Assembly (NCBI GenBank): GCA_036946625.1 | Contig: JAQIIU010000003.1 | Span: 507,961 to 571,960 of the forward strand | DNA from: Methylorubrum populi | GTDB lineage: Bacteria > Pseudomonadota > Alphaproteobacteria > Rhizobiales > Beijerinckiaceae | Length of the DNA: 64,000 nt | Direction: 5' to 3' | Shown: in pieces, positions 1 to 12,236 of the stretch | Position numbering within the stretch: position 1 is the stretch's first letter | Layout: the number at the start of each line of letters is the position of its first letter | Notes under the pieces: generated by a model | The model's input: the letters and a program-made list of their open reading frames with translations, nothing else | Database searches by the model: none | What the model was told of the DNA's origin: nothing | Made by a program: the position numbers and the translations under genes

Positions 1-1254
<1,254 letters not shown>

Positions 1255-1587
1255 CGGACCTCCCGCGATGATGGTGTCCCGGCGACGTGCGCGTCGCTCC
1301 ACAGGGTGCGTAGGGCCGTTCAGGAAGCCTTCAAGCGCAGGGCGTCAATTCTCGTATCCGACGTCGGCCGATGCGCGGGCGTTGTGTCGGCTGGGACACA
1401 GGCTTGCGGGCACGCGGCTTGCGAAGGGCGTGTTCGCACGCATGTGTCTCGACAAGTCCGGCGACCGGCAACACCATGTCCGGGCAGGGCGACAGACCAC
1501 GTCGCGGATCACCGTGCCGCCACAAGAAGCGGGCAGGATCCGTGGCGAACCGACACCGCATCGGCTGCAACGAAGGGGGATCCTCAG
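1255..1587. other. Divergent intergenic region between GH13 gene and glgP
   Basis: A 333-base non-coding gap that must hold both divergent promoters. I see no clear -35/-10 pair, operator palindrome or RNA element. The only clear signal is the purine-rich GGGGGA stretch just before the GTG of glgP. Confidence 0.5.
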
Positions 1588-4134
<2,547 letters not shown>

Positions 4135-4157
4135 GGGCCCGAGCGGGACGAACGACG

Positions 4158-4193
4158 AAAGGGCGGGAAGGGGGCCCTTCCCGCCCTTTCTCT
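4158..4193 (+). terminator. Intrinsic terminator of glgP
   Basis: Near-perfect GC-rich hairpin: the arm AAAGGGCGGGAAGGG at 4158-4172 pairs with 4175-4189 and is followed by a short T-rich tail. It starts 24 bases after the glgP stop codon. Confidence 0.85.
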
Positions 4194-4274
4194 TGCTGAG
4201 TTCGAGGGGAGGGGCTGATAGGCTCGCTGCGCCCGCGGCTCCGCGAATCGCTTCGCCCGATCAGAGGTCGCGCC

Positions 4275-4368
4275 CTGGATTGCTTCGGCTCCGCCTCGCA
4301 ATGACGGCAAGGGGAGGAAGAGGGCGCTCCACTCCGTCATCGCGAGCCGTCAGGCGAAGCGATCCAGG
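4275..4368. repeat. Palindromic repeat family A, inverted pair
   Basis: Two inverted copies (4275-4306 and 4335-4368) of a dispersed repeat whose core reads GTCATTGCGAG or GTCATCGCGAG, a few variable bases, then GAAGCAATCCAG or GAAGCGATCCAG. The same unit recurs at 4429, 23189, 34420, 49891, 57211 and 57684 in this window, nearly always as an inverted pair that can fold into a long hairpin and always between genes. It occupies most of the 4135-4559 gap together with the terminator; no gene is seen there. Confidence 0.85.
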
Positions 4369-4428
4369 ACCGCGACGGCGCCGGAAGGGGCATCCGAGCG
4401 GTCCGACACCTATTCGCCAGCAGGATCG

Positions 4429-4494
4429 GCTTCACCTCGCGATGACGGGGAGGGTCCCCCTCCCCGTCATCGCGAGCGGCAGCGAAGCGATCCG
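4429..4494. repeat. Palindromic repeat family A, inverted pair (left copy partial)
   Basis: A partial copy ending CTCGCGATGACGG (4429-4449) faces a full copy at 4465-4494 (GTCATCGCGAGCGGCAGCG then AAGCGATCC). Second pair in the same gap downstream of glgP. Confidence 0.8.
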
Positions 4495-4559
4495 GCAGCG
4501 CCGGTGGCCGGATCGAGGGCGACCCCGCATCATGCAAGCGGCCGTCGGAAGGGCGTGCC

Positions 4560-5501
4560 TCACGCCCCCGGTTCGAGCGGGATCGGGTAGAACCGCGCCC
4601 CGGCGGCCGCGGCCAGAACCTCGACCGCGCCGAGGGTCGAGGGGCCGCCGGAAGCGTGCACCACGTCGGTCGCCCGCAGGGTCGGGATGTGGGCGGTGAG
4701 CGGGCCGGGCCGCACGTCGGGGGCGCGCTGGCGGTGGCGGTCGGCGGCCAGCGTGATGCGGGTCACGCCGGTGGCGCGCAGCCATTCGAGCGACGGGCGC
4801 ATGTAGAGGTCGAGGGGGTCGCGCGCACCGATGACGAGGCAGATCTCGCGGGCCGGCTCGACGTAGCGCGCGGCGCGGGCGATCGCCCAGATGCCGGCGA
4901 ATCCCGTCTCCGCCGCCACCAGCACGAGGCGCCCGCCGCCGGGCCGGTAGGTGCCGTTGCCGACCGGGCCCTTGACCTTCAGCGCGAGGCCGGGCGCGAC
5001 CGCGCAGCCGAACAGGGCGGTCAGATCCTCCGCGCACGCGCCGCGCAGGTGGAAGACGAGCTCATTGAGTTCCGCCCCGCCCTCGACGCCGAGCGTCGGG
5101 GCGAGCGTGACGGGACGGCCGCCGTCGAGCGTGACCACGACCTGATCGCCCGGCTCGAAGGGGAGCCGCCGCTCCAGGGTGGCGACCACCTGCACGACCC
5201 GCGGCGCCAGGGCCGTGACCGCGTCGATGCGGCCGGGGCGGCCCACCGGCGTCCGGGCGGTGGGCTTGGCGGGCCGGATCGCCGCAGCCGGATCGGGCGC
5301 CGACAGCGTCACGGCCTCCGCCCGCCGGGCCCGGGCCGGCAGCCGCCGCGAAGCCGGTCCGGCGCCCTGGCCGAGCAGGCCGGTCGCCGGGGCGATCACC
5401 CCGTCGGCGAGGGCGGTTTCGAGGGATGTGTCGCCGGGCGAGACCCGCAGGGGCTGGCCGTTCACGACAAGCGAGCAACGGGCGCTCGTGGGGGCACGCA
5501 T
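4560..5501 (-). CDS. Degenerate ferredoxin/flavin reductase-like protein
   Basis: Predicted 313 residues. The N-terminus (CSLVVNGQPLRVSPGDTSLE, about 9-28) resembles a plant-type 2Fe-2S ferredoxin domain, but the cysteine loop is absent: only one cysteine occurs there. Residues 85-180 align with the FAD barrel of ferredoxin-NADP reductases (FEPGDQVVVTLDGG, LKVKGPVGNGTYRP), yet the RxYS flavin motif reads PVTLAPT. Residues 185-313 look like the NAD(P) lobe (LVLVAAETGFAG, VIGARDPLDLY). I read it as a reductase relative that has probably lost its iron-sulfur cluster and perhaps flavin binding. Partner unknown. ATG at 5501 is the first good start. Confidence 0.75.
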   Translation of the reverse strand: MRAPTSARCSLVVNGQPLRVSPGDTSLETALADGVIAPATGLLGQGAGPASRRLPARARRAEAVTLSAPDPAAAIRPAKPTARTPVGRPGRIDAVTALAPRVVQVVATLERRLPFEPGDQVVVTLDGGRPVTLAPTLGVEGGAELNELVFHLRGACAEDLTALFGCAVAPGLALKVKGPVGNGTYRPGGGRLVLVAAETGFAGIWAIARAARYVEPAREICLVIGARDPLDLYMRPSLEWLRATGVTRITLAADRHRQRAPDVRPGPLTAHIPTLRATDVVHASGGPSTLGAVEVLAAAAGARFYPIPLEPGA

Positions 5502-5544
5502 GGCGGCAACCCGCTCCGATCGACTTGAAAACAGGTTCGGCGGA

Positions 5545-5901
5545 TCAGAGCGGATCGTGGATCAGGCGCTCGACCAGGGCGGCCCAGCGCGTGCGCACGG
5601 CCCGCGCCTCCTCGCCCAGGGTCTCCGCTTCCGCGAGGCCGAGGCCGGCGCGCAGCGCCTCGCTCTCCCGCCGCTCGGCGGCGAGCGCGGCCTTCATCAT
5701 CGCCACTTCGAGGCGCAGGCGCGCGAGATCGGCCGATGCCGCATCCGCCTCGGGCTCCGAGGGCGGGGGATCGTCCGCTTCCGCCTCGATCGCGCGCGGC
5801 GGGAGGGAGCCGGCGAGGTGCGTCTGGAGCGGACGCATCATCAGGCGCCGCATCGCGCTGCCGTTCGGCGCCGGGCTCCTGCGTCTCGTCGCCTCGATCA
5901 T
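5545..5901 (-). CDS. Hypothetical protein with coiled coil
   Basis: Predicted 118 residues, not recognised. The middle (about 52-95) is a regular Ala/Leu/Glu/Arg heptad pattern (ADLARLRLEVAMMKAALAAE) that should form a coiled coil; the N-terminus is basic and low in complexity. It lies between the reductase-like gene and the c-di-GMP gene on the same strand. A longer overlapping frame (5462-5971) reads as arginine/glycine noise, so I prefer this one. Could be a scaffold or nothing; confidence is moderate. Confidence 0.55.
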   Translation of the reverse strand: MIEATRRRSPAPNGSAMRRLMMRPLQTHLAGSLPPRAIEAEADDPPPSEPEADAASADLARLRLEVAMMKAALAAERRESEALRAGLGLAEAETLGEEARAVRTRWAALVERLIHDPL

Positions 5902-6046
5902 CGTCCATCCCCGGGCCGGCCGGAGCGCCGAAGGGCGTCCCGGATCCTCGAGATGGACCTTCCCGCAACATGGTTAAGGGACGTTTAAGCGGACCTCCGA
6001 CGCGGCCGCCTCACCGCGGGATCGCGCGCCGCGCGCAGGGGCCGGA

Positions 6047-9000
6047 TCAGGCGGCCTCCGGCGCGGCACCGACGAGCTGGCGGGCCTGGAGCATGGTCAT
6101 CGGCTCGCCGAAGGCCGCCCCTTGGGCGTAGTCGCAGCCGAGCTCCTGCAGGCCCTGCGCATCCTCCTCCGACTCGGCGCCTTCGGCGATGGTGGCGAGT
6201 CCGAGTTCCTGGCCCATCCGCAGGATCGAGCGCAGCATCGCGGTGCGCCCCTGGCCGAGCGGGCGCACGAAGGTCTGATCGACCTTGATCGTGTCGAAGG
6301 GAAAGCGCTGGAGGTAGGAGATCGCCGAGTAGCCGGTGCCGAAATCGTCGAGGACGAGGCCGGCGCCGAGATCGCGCACCCGCGCCAGCATCTGCGCGGC
6401 GTATTCGGGGTTCTCCATCACCAGCCCCTCGGTCATCTCCAGCTTGAGCGAGCCCGGCAGAACGCCGGTGCGGGCGATGACGGTCTTCACGTCGTGCAGG
6501 AGGTCGTGGCGCAGGAGCTGGCGCGAGGAGACATTGACCGAGGCGAAGATCGGCGGATCGACGTCGAGGGAGCGCTGCCAGGCGGCGAGTTCGAGGGCGG
6601 TGCGCTCGACCGCGAAATTGCCGAGCTGGACGATCACCCCGGTCTCCTCGGCCACCGGCATGAAGGTCGCGGGCGGGATGCGCCCGAGCTTCGGGTGGTC
6701 CCAGCGCAGCAGCGTCTCGAAGCCCGCCACCGTGCGGTCCTCTAGCCGGACGATCGGCTGGAACAGCACCTTGATCTCGTTGCGCTCCAGCGCCTTGCGC
6801 AGGTCCGCCTCCAGCATCAGCCGGTCGGAGCGCTCGACCCGCATGTTGGCGCGGAACACCTCGATCCGGTCGCCGCCGCCGCGCTTGGCCTGGATCATCG
6901 CCATCTCGGCGCTCTTGAACACCTCTTCGCGCCGCGGCTGCCCGCTTCCCTGGCCGCTCTGCGCGGCTTCGTGCAGGGCGATGCCGATCGAGACGGTGAG
7001 GAAGACCTCGCGGTCGGCGTAGGTGACGGGCGTGGCGATGGCGCGCCGGATCATCTCGGCGAACGAGAGGATGCGGTCGGGCTCGCGCTCCGAGAGCAGG
7101 ATCACCGCGAACCCGTCGCCGTCGATCCGGGCCAGGGTGTCCTGCGGGCGCAGGAGCCGCCCGAGTCGGCGCGAGAGGGTCAGCAGGATCGAATCGCCGG
7201 CCGAGAGGCCGATGGCGTCGTTGATCGCCTTGAAGCGGTCGATGTCGAGGGCGATCACCGCCGGCTTCAGGCGCGGATCCTGGCTCGCCAGCGCCAGGGC
7301 GGCTTCGAGCCTGTCGTGGAACAGCTCGCGATTGGGCAGGCCGGTCAGGCTGTCGTGCACGGCGTCGTGCAGCAGACGCTCCTCGGCGGTCTTGGCCTCG
7401 GTCACGTCGCTGATGGTGCCGACGATGCGGATCACCTCGCCGTCGGTGCCGATCACCGGGCGCGCCTTGAGGCGGTACCACGCGTAAGGCCCGTCGGCCG
7501 AGCGCAGGCGGAAATCGTGGACGATGCGCCCGCGCCGTTCCTCGATCACCGTGTCGAGGGCCGCCGAGTAGCGCTCCACGTCGAAGGGGTGGAGCAGGCC
7601 GAGCCAGTTCGCCGCCGGGCCTTCGAGGGCGCCGCGCCTGAGCCCGAGCTGGGCCTCGATCTCGGGACCGGCGAAGACCCGGTCGCCGGGCACGTCCCAG
7701 TCGAACACGATGTCGCCCGCCCCCGTCAGCGCCAGCGCCCGGCGCTCGGTGTCGGAGACGAGGCTGTGGCTCAGGCCCCCGCCGGCGAAGGCGTGCTGCA
7801 TCACCGTGAAGCCGATCAGCATGACGATGAGCACGAGGCCGCCGATCAGGGCCGGCTGCACGAGGTCGGAGCCGATCTGCCCGGTGATGGCGAAGCCCGC
7901 CGCCACCACCCAGACCAGCAGCAGCAGCCAGGTCGGCACCAGCAGGATGGCGCGGTCGTAGCTGTTGTGGACGGCCAGATACAGGATCAGCAGGAGCCCG
8001 ACGCCGGCCACCGCCGCGATCGAGATGCGCGCCACGCCCGCCGCCACCGGCGGGTCGAACACCGCGAGCGCCACGAGGCCGGCGAGGAAGGTCAGCCAGA
8101 AGAAGGCGACGTGGCTGTAGCGCACGTGCCAGCGCGACAGGTTGAGATAGGCGAACAGGAACACGAGCAGGGTGGCGCCGAGCACCGCCTCGGCCGAGGC
8201 GCGGTAGATCCGCTCGGCCAGTTCCGTGACCGGGAAGACCCGCTGCAGGAAGCCGAAATCGATGCAGGCATAGGCCAGCACCGCCCAGGAGAGCGCGGCG
8301 GCGGCGGGGAAGATGATCGCGCCCTTCACCACGAAGATGATGGTGAGGAACAGCGCCAGCAGCCCGGCGATGCCGATGACGATGCCCTTGTAGAGGGTGA
8401 GCCCCGAGGTCTTCTTGCGGTAGGCGTCCTGATCCCAGAGGTAGACCTGCGGGATGTTGGGGCCTTTGAGTTCGGCGACGTAGGTGACCGTGGTGCCGGG
8501 ATCGATGGTGATCAGGAACTGGTCGGCGTCGAGGCTCTCGTCGCGCTCGGGCCGGATGCCCTCGCTCGCGGTGATCGCGGCGATGCGCGAGCCGCCGAGA
8601 TCGGGCCAGATCACGCCGGAGCCGACGAGGCGGAAGTGGGGGGCGACCAGCAGGCGGTCGATCTGCTCGTCGGTGTCGTTGGTGAGGGCGAACACCATCC
8701 AGTCCGGCCGCGCGCCGGTCTCGCGGGCCTTGACCGCGATGCGCCGCACGATGCCGTCCTTGCCCGGGGCGGTGGAGATCTGGATCAGGTCGCCGTCCGA
8801 GCGGTAGCGCTCGATCGTCGGCGTGAGGTCGATCGCCGGCGCGTCGAGGGTGACGCGCACGGCCTCGACCGCGCGGGCGGGGGTGGCGCTCCCGAGGAGG
8901 CAGCCCAGGGAGGCGGCCACGGCCGTCAGGATCGCGAGGGCCAGGGCAAGGGCCGGGGAGAGCGTGCGCAACGGGCGTTTCTTGGCAACCGGCTTTGAGC

Positions 9001-9130
9001 GGTGGAGGCGAGCGGCCAAGTCGTATCGGCGGTGCCGCGCCCCGGCAAGGCGAGGCGAGCCGGCGCGCGCGGCGCACCCACCGCTCTTTCGGCGCACCGC
9101 GGCCTGCGGATCGCGTGGCTTTGCGGCCAA
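6047..9130 (-). CDS. Membrane PAS-GGDEF-EAL cyclic-di-GMP protein (GGDEF degenerate, ETL-type EAL)
   Basis: About 1,000 residues. Layout: signal/TM segment around 55-85; a periplasmic 7TMR-DISM-like region; a block of about seven to eight membrane helices (about 240-460); a PAS domain (GDIVFDWDVPGDRVFAG onward, about 485-600); GGDEF (about 610-780); EAL (790 to end). The GGDEF signature is replaced by DGDGF (670-674), while an RxxD inhibitory site (RPQD) sits five residues upstream, so cyclase activity is unlikely but c-di-GMP binding may persist. The EAL domain carries ETL (805-807), VNVSSRQL, LEMTEG and DDFGTGYS, consistent with an active phosphodiesterase. The start is uncertain: TTG at 9130, or TTG at 9019 nearer the signal sequence. 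Last gene of the prkA-yeaH-spoVR run. Confidence 0.88.
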   Translation of the reverse strand: MAAKPRDPQAAVRRKSGGCAARAGSPRLAGARHRRYDLAARLHRSKPVAKKRPLRTLSPALALALAILTAVAASLGCLLGSATPARAVEAVRVTLDAPAIDLTPTIERYRSDGDLIQISTAPGKDGIVRRIAVKARETGARPDWMVFALTNDTDEQIDRLLVAPHFRLVGSGVIWPDLGGSRIAAITASEGIRPERDESLDADQFLITIDPGTTVTYVAELKGPNIPQVYLWDQDAYRKKTSGLTLYKGIVIGIAGLLALFLTIIFVVKGAIIFPAAAALSWAVLAYACIDFGFLQRVFPVTELAERIYRASAEAVLGATLLVFLFAYLNLSRWHVRYSHVAFFWLTFLAGLVALAVFDPPVAAGVARISIAAVAGVGLLLILYLAVHNSYDRAILLVPTWLLLLVWVVAAGFAITGQIGSDLVQPALIGGLVLIVMLIGFTVMQHAFAGGGLSHSLVSDTERRALALTGAGDIVFDWDVPGDRVFAGPEIEAQLGLRRGALEGPAANWLGLLHPFDVERYSAALDTVIEERRGRIVHDFRLRSADGPYAWYRLKARPVIGTDGEVIRIVGTISDVTEAKTAEERLLHDAVHDSLTGLPNRELFHDRLEAALALASQDPRLKPAVIALDIDRFKAINDAIGLSAGDSILLTLSRRLGRLLRPQDTLARIDGDGFAVILLSEREPDRILSFAEMIRRAIATPVTYADREVFLTVSIGIALHEAAQSGQGSGQPRREEVFKSAEMAMIQAKRGGGDRIEVFRANMRVERSDRLMLEADLRKALERNEIKVLFQPIVRLEDRTVAGFETLLRWDHPKLGRIPPATFMPVAEETGVIVQLGNFAVERTALELAAWQRSLDVDPPIFASVNVSSRQLLRHDLLHDVKTVIARTGVLPGSLKLEMTEGLVMENPEYAAQMLARVRDLGAGLVLDDFGTGYSAISYLQRFPFDTIKVDQTFVRPLGQGRTAMLRSILRMGQELGLATIAEGAESEEDAQGLQELGCDYAQGAAFGEPMTMLQARQLVGAAPEAA

Positions 9131-9202
9131 AACAAGTTGGGGCCGCCCCGCGGCGCGAGGGGCGGCCCTGAGAAGTCGGCGGATGCCGGGTCCGGGCGGC
9201 GC

Positions 9203-10774
9203 TCAGAAGAAGATGGGCCGCGCGCTCGCGCTGTGCTCGACCAGCACCGCGCCGGTCGCCGGATCGACCTCCTTGAGCACCGCGTCGTAGCCCCAGAGGT
9301 CGGCGAGGTGCTGGAGCACCCGCCGGGCATCCTCCTTCTGCAGGGTGATGCGGTTGAGCGCCTTGTGGTGGAGGATCAGCCGGCGATCGCCCTCCAGGTC
9401 GACGTCCACCACCTCGATGTCGGGATCGAGCCACGCCACGTCGTACTGCCGGGCGAAGGAACGGCGCATCCTGCGGTAGCCGCGCTCGTCGTGGATCGCC
9501 TCGACCCGCATCTCCGGCTCGTCGGGATCGTCCACCACGTGGAACAGGCGCATGTCGCGCATCAGCTTCGGCGAGAGGAACTGCGCGATGAAGCTCTCGT
9601 CGCGGTAGTTTTCCCAGCAGTCGCGCAGCACCGCCATGGCGTCGCCGGTGCCGGCGATGTCGGGAAACCACGCCCGATCCTCGGGCGTCGGCTGCTCCAC
9701 GATGCGGGCGATGTCCTGCATCATGGCGAATCCCAGCGCGTAGGGGTTGTGGCCGCCGAAGGAGCGGTCGTCGAAATTCGGCTGGCGGATGACGTTGGTG
9801 TGCGAGGTCAGGAATTCGAGATAGGCCGCCTCGCCGATCTGCCCTTTCTGCGAGAGCGCGTTCATGATCCGGTAGTGGCAGTAGGTGGCGCAGCCCTCGT
9901 TCATCACCTTGGTCTGGCGCTGCGGGTAGAAGTACTGCGCGACCAGCCGGACGATCCGAAGGATCTCGCGCTGCCAGGGCCGCAGGCGCGGAGCCACCTT
10001 CTCCAGGAAGTAGAGGATGTTCTCCTGCGGCAGTTCGAGCAGCGCCCGGCGCCGCTCCAGCGCCGGGTCGCCCTTCTGCCCGCCCGATTTGGCCGGCAGG
10101 GTGCGCCAGAGGTCGTTGTAGATCTGCTCGCCGTGCTCCTCGCGCTCGCGCTCGCGGCGCTGTTCGGAGGCGAGGTCCGGCCGCTTCTTGCGGGGATAGC
10201 GGTGGACGCCCTGGCTCATCAGCGCGTGCGCGGCGTCGAGCACGTGCTCCACCGCCTGATGCCCGTAGCGCTCCTCGCAGCGGGCGATGTAGCCCTTGGC
10301 GAAGTCGAGATAGTCGAGGATGCCCTCCGCATCCGTCCACTGCCGGAACAGATAGTTGTTCTTGAAGAAGTGGTTGTGGCCGAAGGCGGCGTGGGCGATC
10401 ACCAGCGTCTGCATCGTCGCCGTGTTCTCCTCCATGACGTAGGAGATGCACGGGTCGGAGTTGATGACGATCTCGTAGGCGAGCCCCATCAGGCCGCGGC
10501 GGTAGCTCGCCTCGTGCTGGGCGAAGTGCTTGCCGAAGGACCAGTGCTTGTAGAACAGCGGCATGCCGATCGAGGCATAGGCGTCGAGCATCTGCTCGGC
10601 GGTGATGATCTCGATCTGGTTCGGATACCACGACAGGCCGAGTTCGGGCCCGGCCACCGCCTCGCAGGCGTCGTGGATGCGCCGGATCGTCTCGAAATCC
10701 CAGTCGTTGCCGGAAAACAGCAGCTCGCCGGGCTTCGGCGCCGTGGGCTTCGTGCGAATCAGGCTCGCGACCAT
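9203..10774 (-). CDS. spoVR: SpoVR family protein (YcgB-like)
   Basis: Predicted 523 residues, full length for the SpoVR/YcgB family. Recognised from SGNDWDFETIRRIHDACE, GLSWYPNQIEIITAEQM, YKHWSFGKHF and the ending that follows LHHKALNRITLQKEDA. Molecular function is unsettled in the literature; in enterics it is co-expressed with the PrkA kinase and YeaH under nitrogen and stationary-phase stress. ATG at 10774 is preceded by a GAGGA sequence; the longer open frame upstream overlaps the intergenic hairpin and is not needed. It sits 72 bases after yeaH. Confidence 0.93.
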   Translation of the reverse strand: MVASLIRTKPTAPKPGELLFSGNDWDFETIRRIHDACEAVAGPELGLSWYPNQIEIITAEQMLDAYASIGMPLFYKHWSFGKHFAQHEASYRRGLMGLAYEIVINSDPCISYVMEENTATMQTLVIAHAAFGHNHFFKNNYLFRQWTDAEGILDYLDFAKGYIARCEERYGHQAVEHVLDAAHALMSQGVHRYPRKKRPDLASEQRREREREEHGEQIYNDLWRTLPAKSGGQKGDPALERRRALLELPQENILYFLEKVAPRLRPWQREILRIVRLVAQYFYPQRQTKVMNEGCATYCHYRIMNALSQKGQIGEAAYLEFLTSHTNVIRQPNFDDRSFGGHNPYALGFAMMQDIARIVEQPTPEDRAWFPDIAGTGDAMAVLRDCWENYRDESFIAQFLSPKLMRDMRLFHVVDDPDEPEMRVEAIHDERGYRRMRRSFARQYDVAWLDPDIEVVDVDLEGDRRLILHHKALNRITLQKEDARRVLQHLADLWGYDAVLKEVDPATGAVLVEHSASARPIFF

Positions 10775-10845
10775 GTTTCCGGTCCTCGTGCTCGACCGAT
10801 CCGTGACACCTCCTCTCCCCGCAAGGGGGAGGAGAGCAAATCCGC

Positions 10846-12144
10846 CTACGCCTCCGCCTTCGCGTCCTTGCGGCCGAACAGCTCGCGGAACACGGGGTAG
10901 ATGTCGCGGCGGTGGTTCACTTTCCGCATGGCGAGCGGCTCGCCGGCCCGGGCCAAAGCCTCGTAGGTCCGCCACAGGGTGGTGCGGTGCTCGACGAAGC
11001 CGGCGCGCGGGCCGTTCTCGTCGCCGACCTCCAGATAGGCGAAGTGCTGGCAGGCCGGCAGGATGTGGGCGCGCAGGAGTTCCGTCGAGGTCGGCCCGTC
11101 GGAGGAGACGTTGTCGCCGTCCGAGGCCTGCGCCGCGTAGATGTTCCAGTCGTCCGGCGAGTAGCGCTCGGTGACGATGCGCTTCATCTCGACCAGCGCG
11201 GAGGAGACCAGGGTGCCGCCGGTCTCGCGCGAGCCGAAGAAGGTCTCCTCGTCGACCTCCGTCGCCTTGTCGGTGTGGCGGATGAAGACGATCTCGACGT
11301 GCTTGTAGCGGCGCGTCAGGAAGATGTGCAGCAGGATGTAGAACCGCTTGGCCAGATCCTTCATGTGCTCGGTCATCGAGCCCGAGACGTCCATCAGGCA
11401 GAACATCACGGCTTGCGCGATCGGCTTCGGATAGGGTTCGAAGCGGCGGAAGCGCAGGTCGATCGGATCGACGTAGGGGATGCGCTTGGAGCGCTCGCGC
11501 AGTTCGAGGAGCTTGAGCTTGAGGTCGGGCAGGCGCGGATCGTCCGCGGCCTCGGCCTCGGCGATCTCCGCCTCCAGCGCGGCGACCTCCTCCAGCTTGG
11601 GGCGCTTGAGGGCGATGCGCCGGGACATCGAATTGCGCAGGGTGCGCGACAGCGCGAGGTTGGCCGGCGAGCCCGAGACGGTGTAGCCGGCCCGGCGCAG
11701 GCCTTCCGTCTCCACCACCGCGAGGCGGCGCTTGGCGAGATCGGGCAGTTCGAGGTCTTCGAGGAAGAGGTCGAGGAACTCCTCGCGCGTCAGCACGAAG
11801 TGGAAGGCGTCCTCGCTGTTCTCGCCCCCCTCGCCGCCTTCCCCGGAGCCGCCGCTCCCCCCGCCGCCCGGCGGTCGCTCGATGCGGTCGCCCTCCACGT
11901 AGGTCTTGTTGCCGGGCAGGATGTAGTCCTGATGCCCCGTGCCGGGCTGGCGCGAGAAGCGCGGCTCGCGGACGCCATCGCCCGGCACGGAGATGCGTCC
12001 GTCCTTGCCGAGATCCTTGATGTCTTTCTCGCGGGCGGATTCCCGAACCGCGCGCTGCGCGACGTCCTTGACCCGGCGCAGGAAGCGCTGGCGGTTCGGG
12101 AGGCTCTTCCCACCTGGATTGAGCCGACGGTCGACGATGTGCAT
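10846..12144 (-). CDS. yeaH: YeaH/YhbH family protein with von Willebrand A-like domain (UPF0229)
   Basis: Predicted 432 residues. The N-terminus (MHIVDRRLNPGGKSLPNRQR) and the glycine-rich linker at about 92-107 are family hallmarks. A VWA-type metal site is visible as MDVSGSMTEHMK (D252, S254, S256), followed by GGTLVSSAL, which contributes the MIDAS threonine. It likely acts as an accessory or adaptor of the PrkA kinase encoded just upstream. Spacing to prkA is 92 bases and to spoVR 71; the latter gap holds a hairpin (10811-10836) that could attenuate or protect the message. Confidence 0.93.
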   Translation of the reverse strand: MHIVDRRLNPGGKSLPNRQRFLRRVKDVAQRAVRESAREKDIKDLGKDGRISVPGDGVREPRFSRQPGTGHQDYILPGNKTYVEGDRIERPPGGGGSGGSGEGGEGGENSEDAFHFVLTREEFLDLFLEDLELPDLAKRRLAVVETEGLRRAGYTVSGSPANLALSRTLRNSMSRRIALKRPKLEEVAALEAEIAEAEAADDPRLPDLKLKLLELRERSKRIPYVDPIDLRFRRFEPYPKPIAQAVMFCLMDVSGSMTEHMKDLAKRFYILLHIFLTRRYKHVEIVFIRHTDKATEVDEETFFGSRETGGTLVSSALVEMKRIVTERYSPDDWNIYAAQASDGDNVSSDGPTSTELLRAHILPACQHFAYLEVGDENGPRAGFVEHRTTLWRTYEALARAGEPLAMRKVNHRRDIYPVFRELFGRKDAKAEA

Positions 12145-12236
12145 CCGGGGTCGCTCAGCGCCTCAAGTCTCACGTCCCGTTGTCAGGGACAAAGGTGCGA
12201 AAGTGCGGCGGCGGATGCCGGAGGGTTCGAGCCTCC

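Noticed and set aside
4275..4494. CRISPR-like array
   Set aside because: Copies are inverted, irregularly spaced and diverged, with no uniform spacers; they are palindromic intergenic repeats.
5985..10631. 1,548-codon minus-strand open frame across spoVR and the GGDEF-EAL gene
   Set aside because: Out-of-frame shadow of two well-supported proteins; arginine/proline-rich without motifs.
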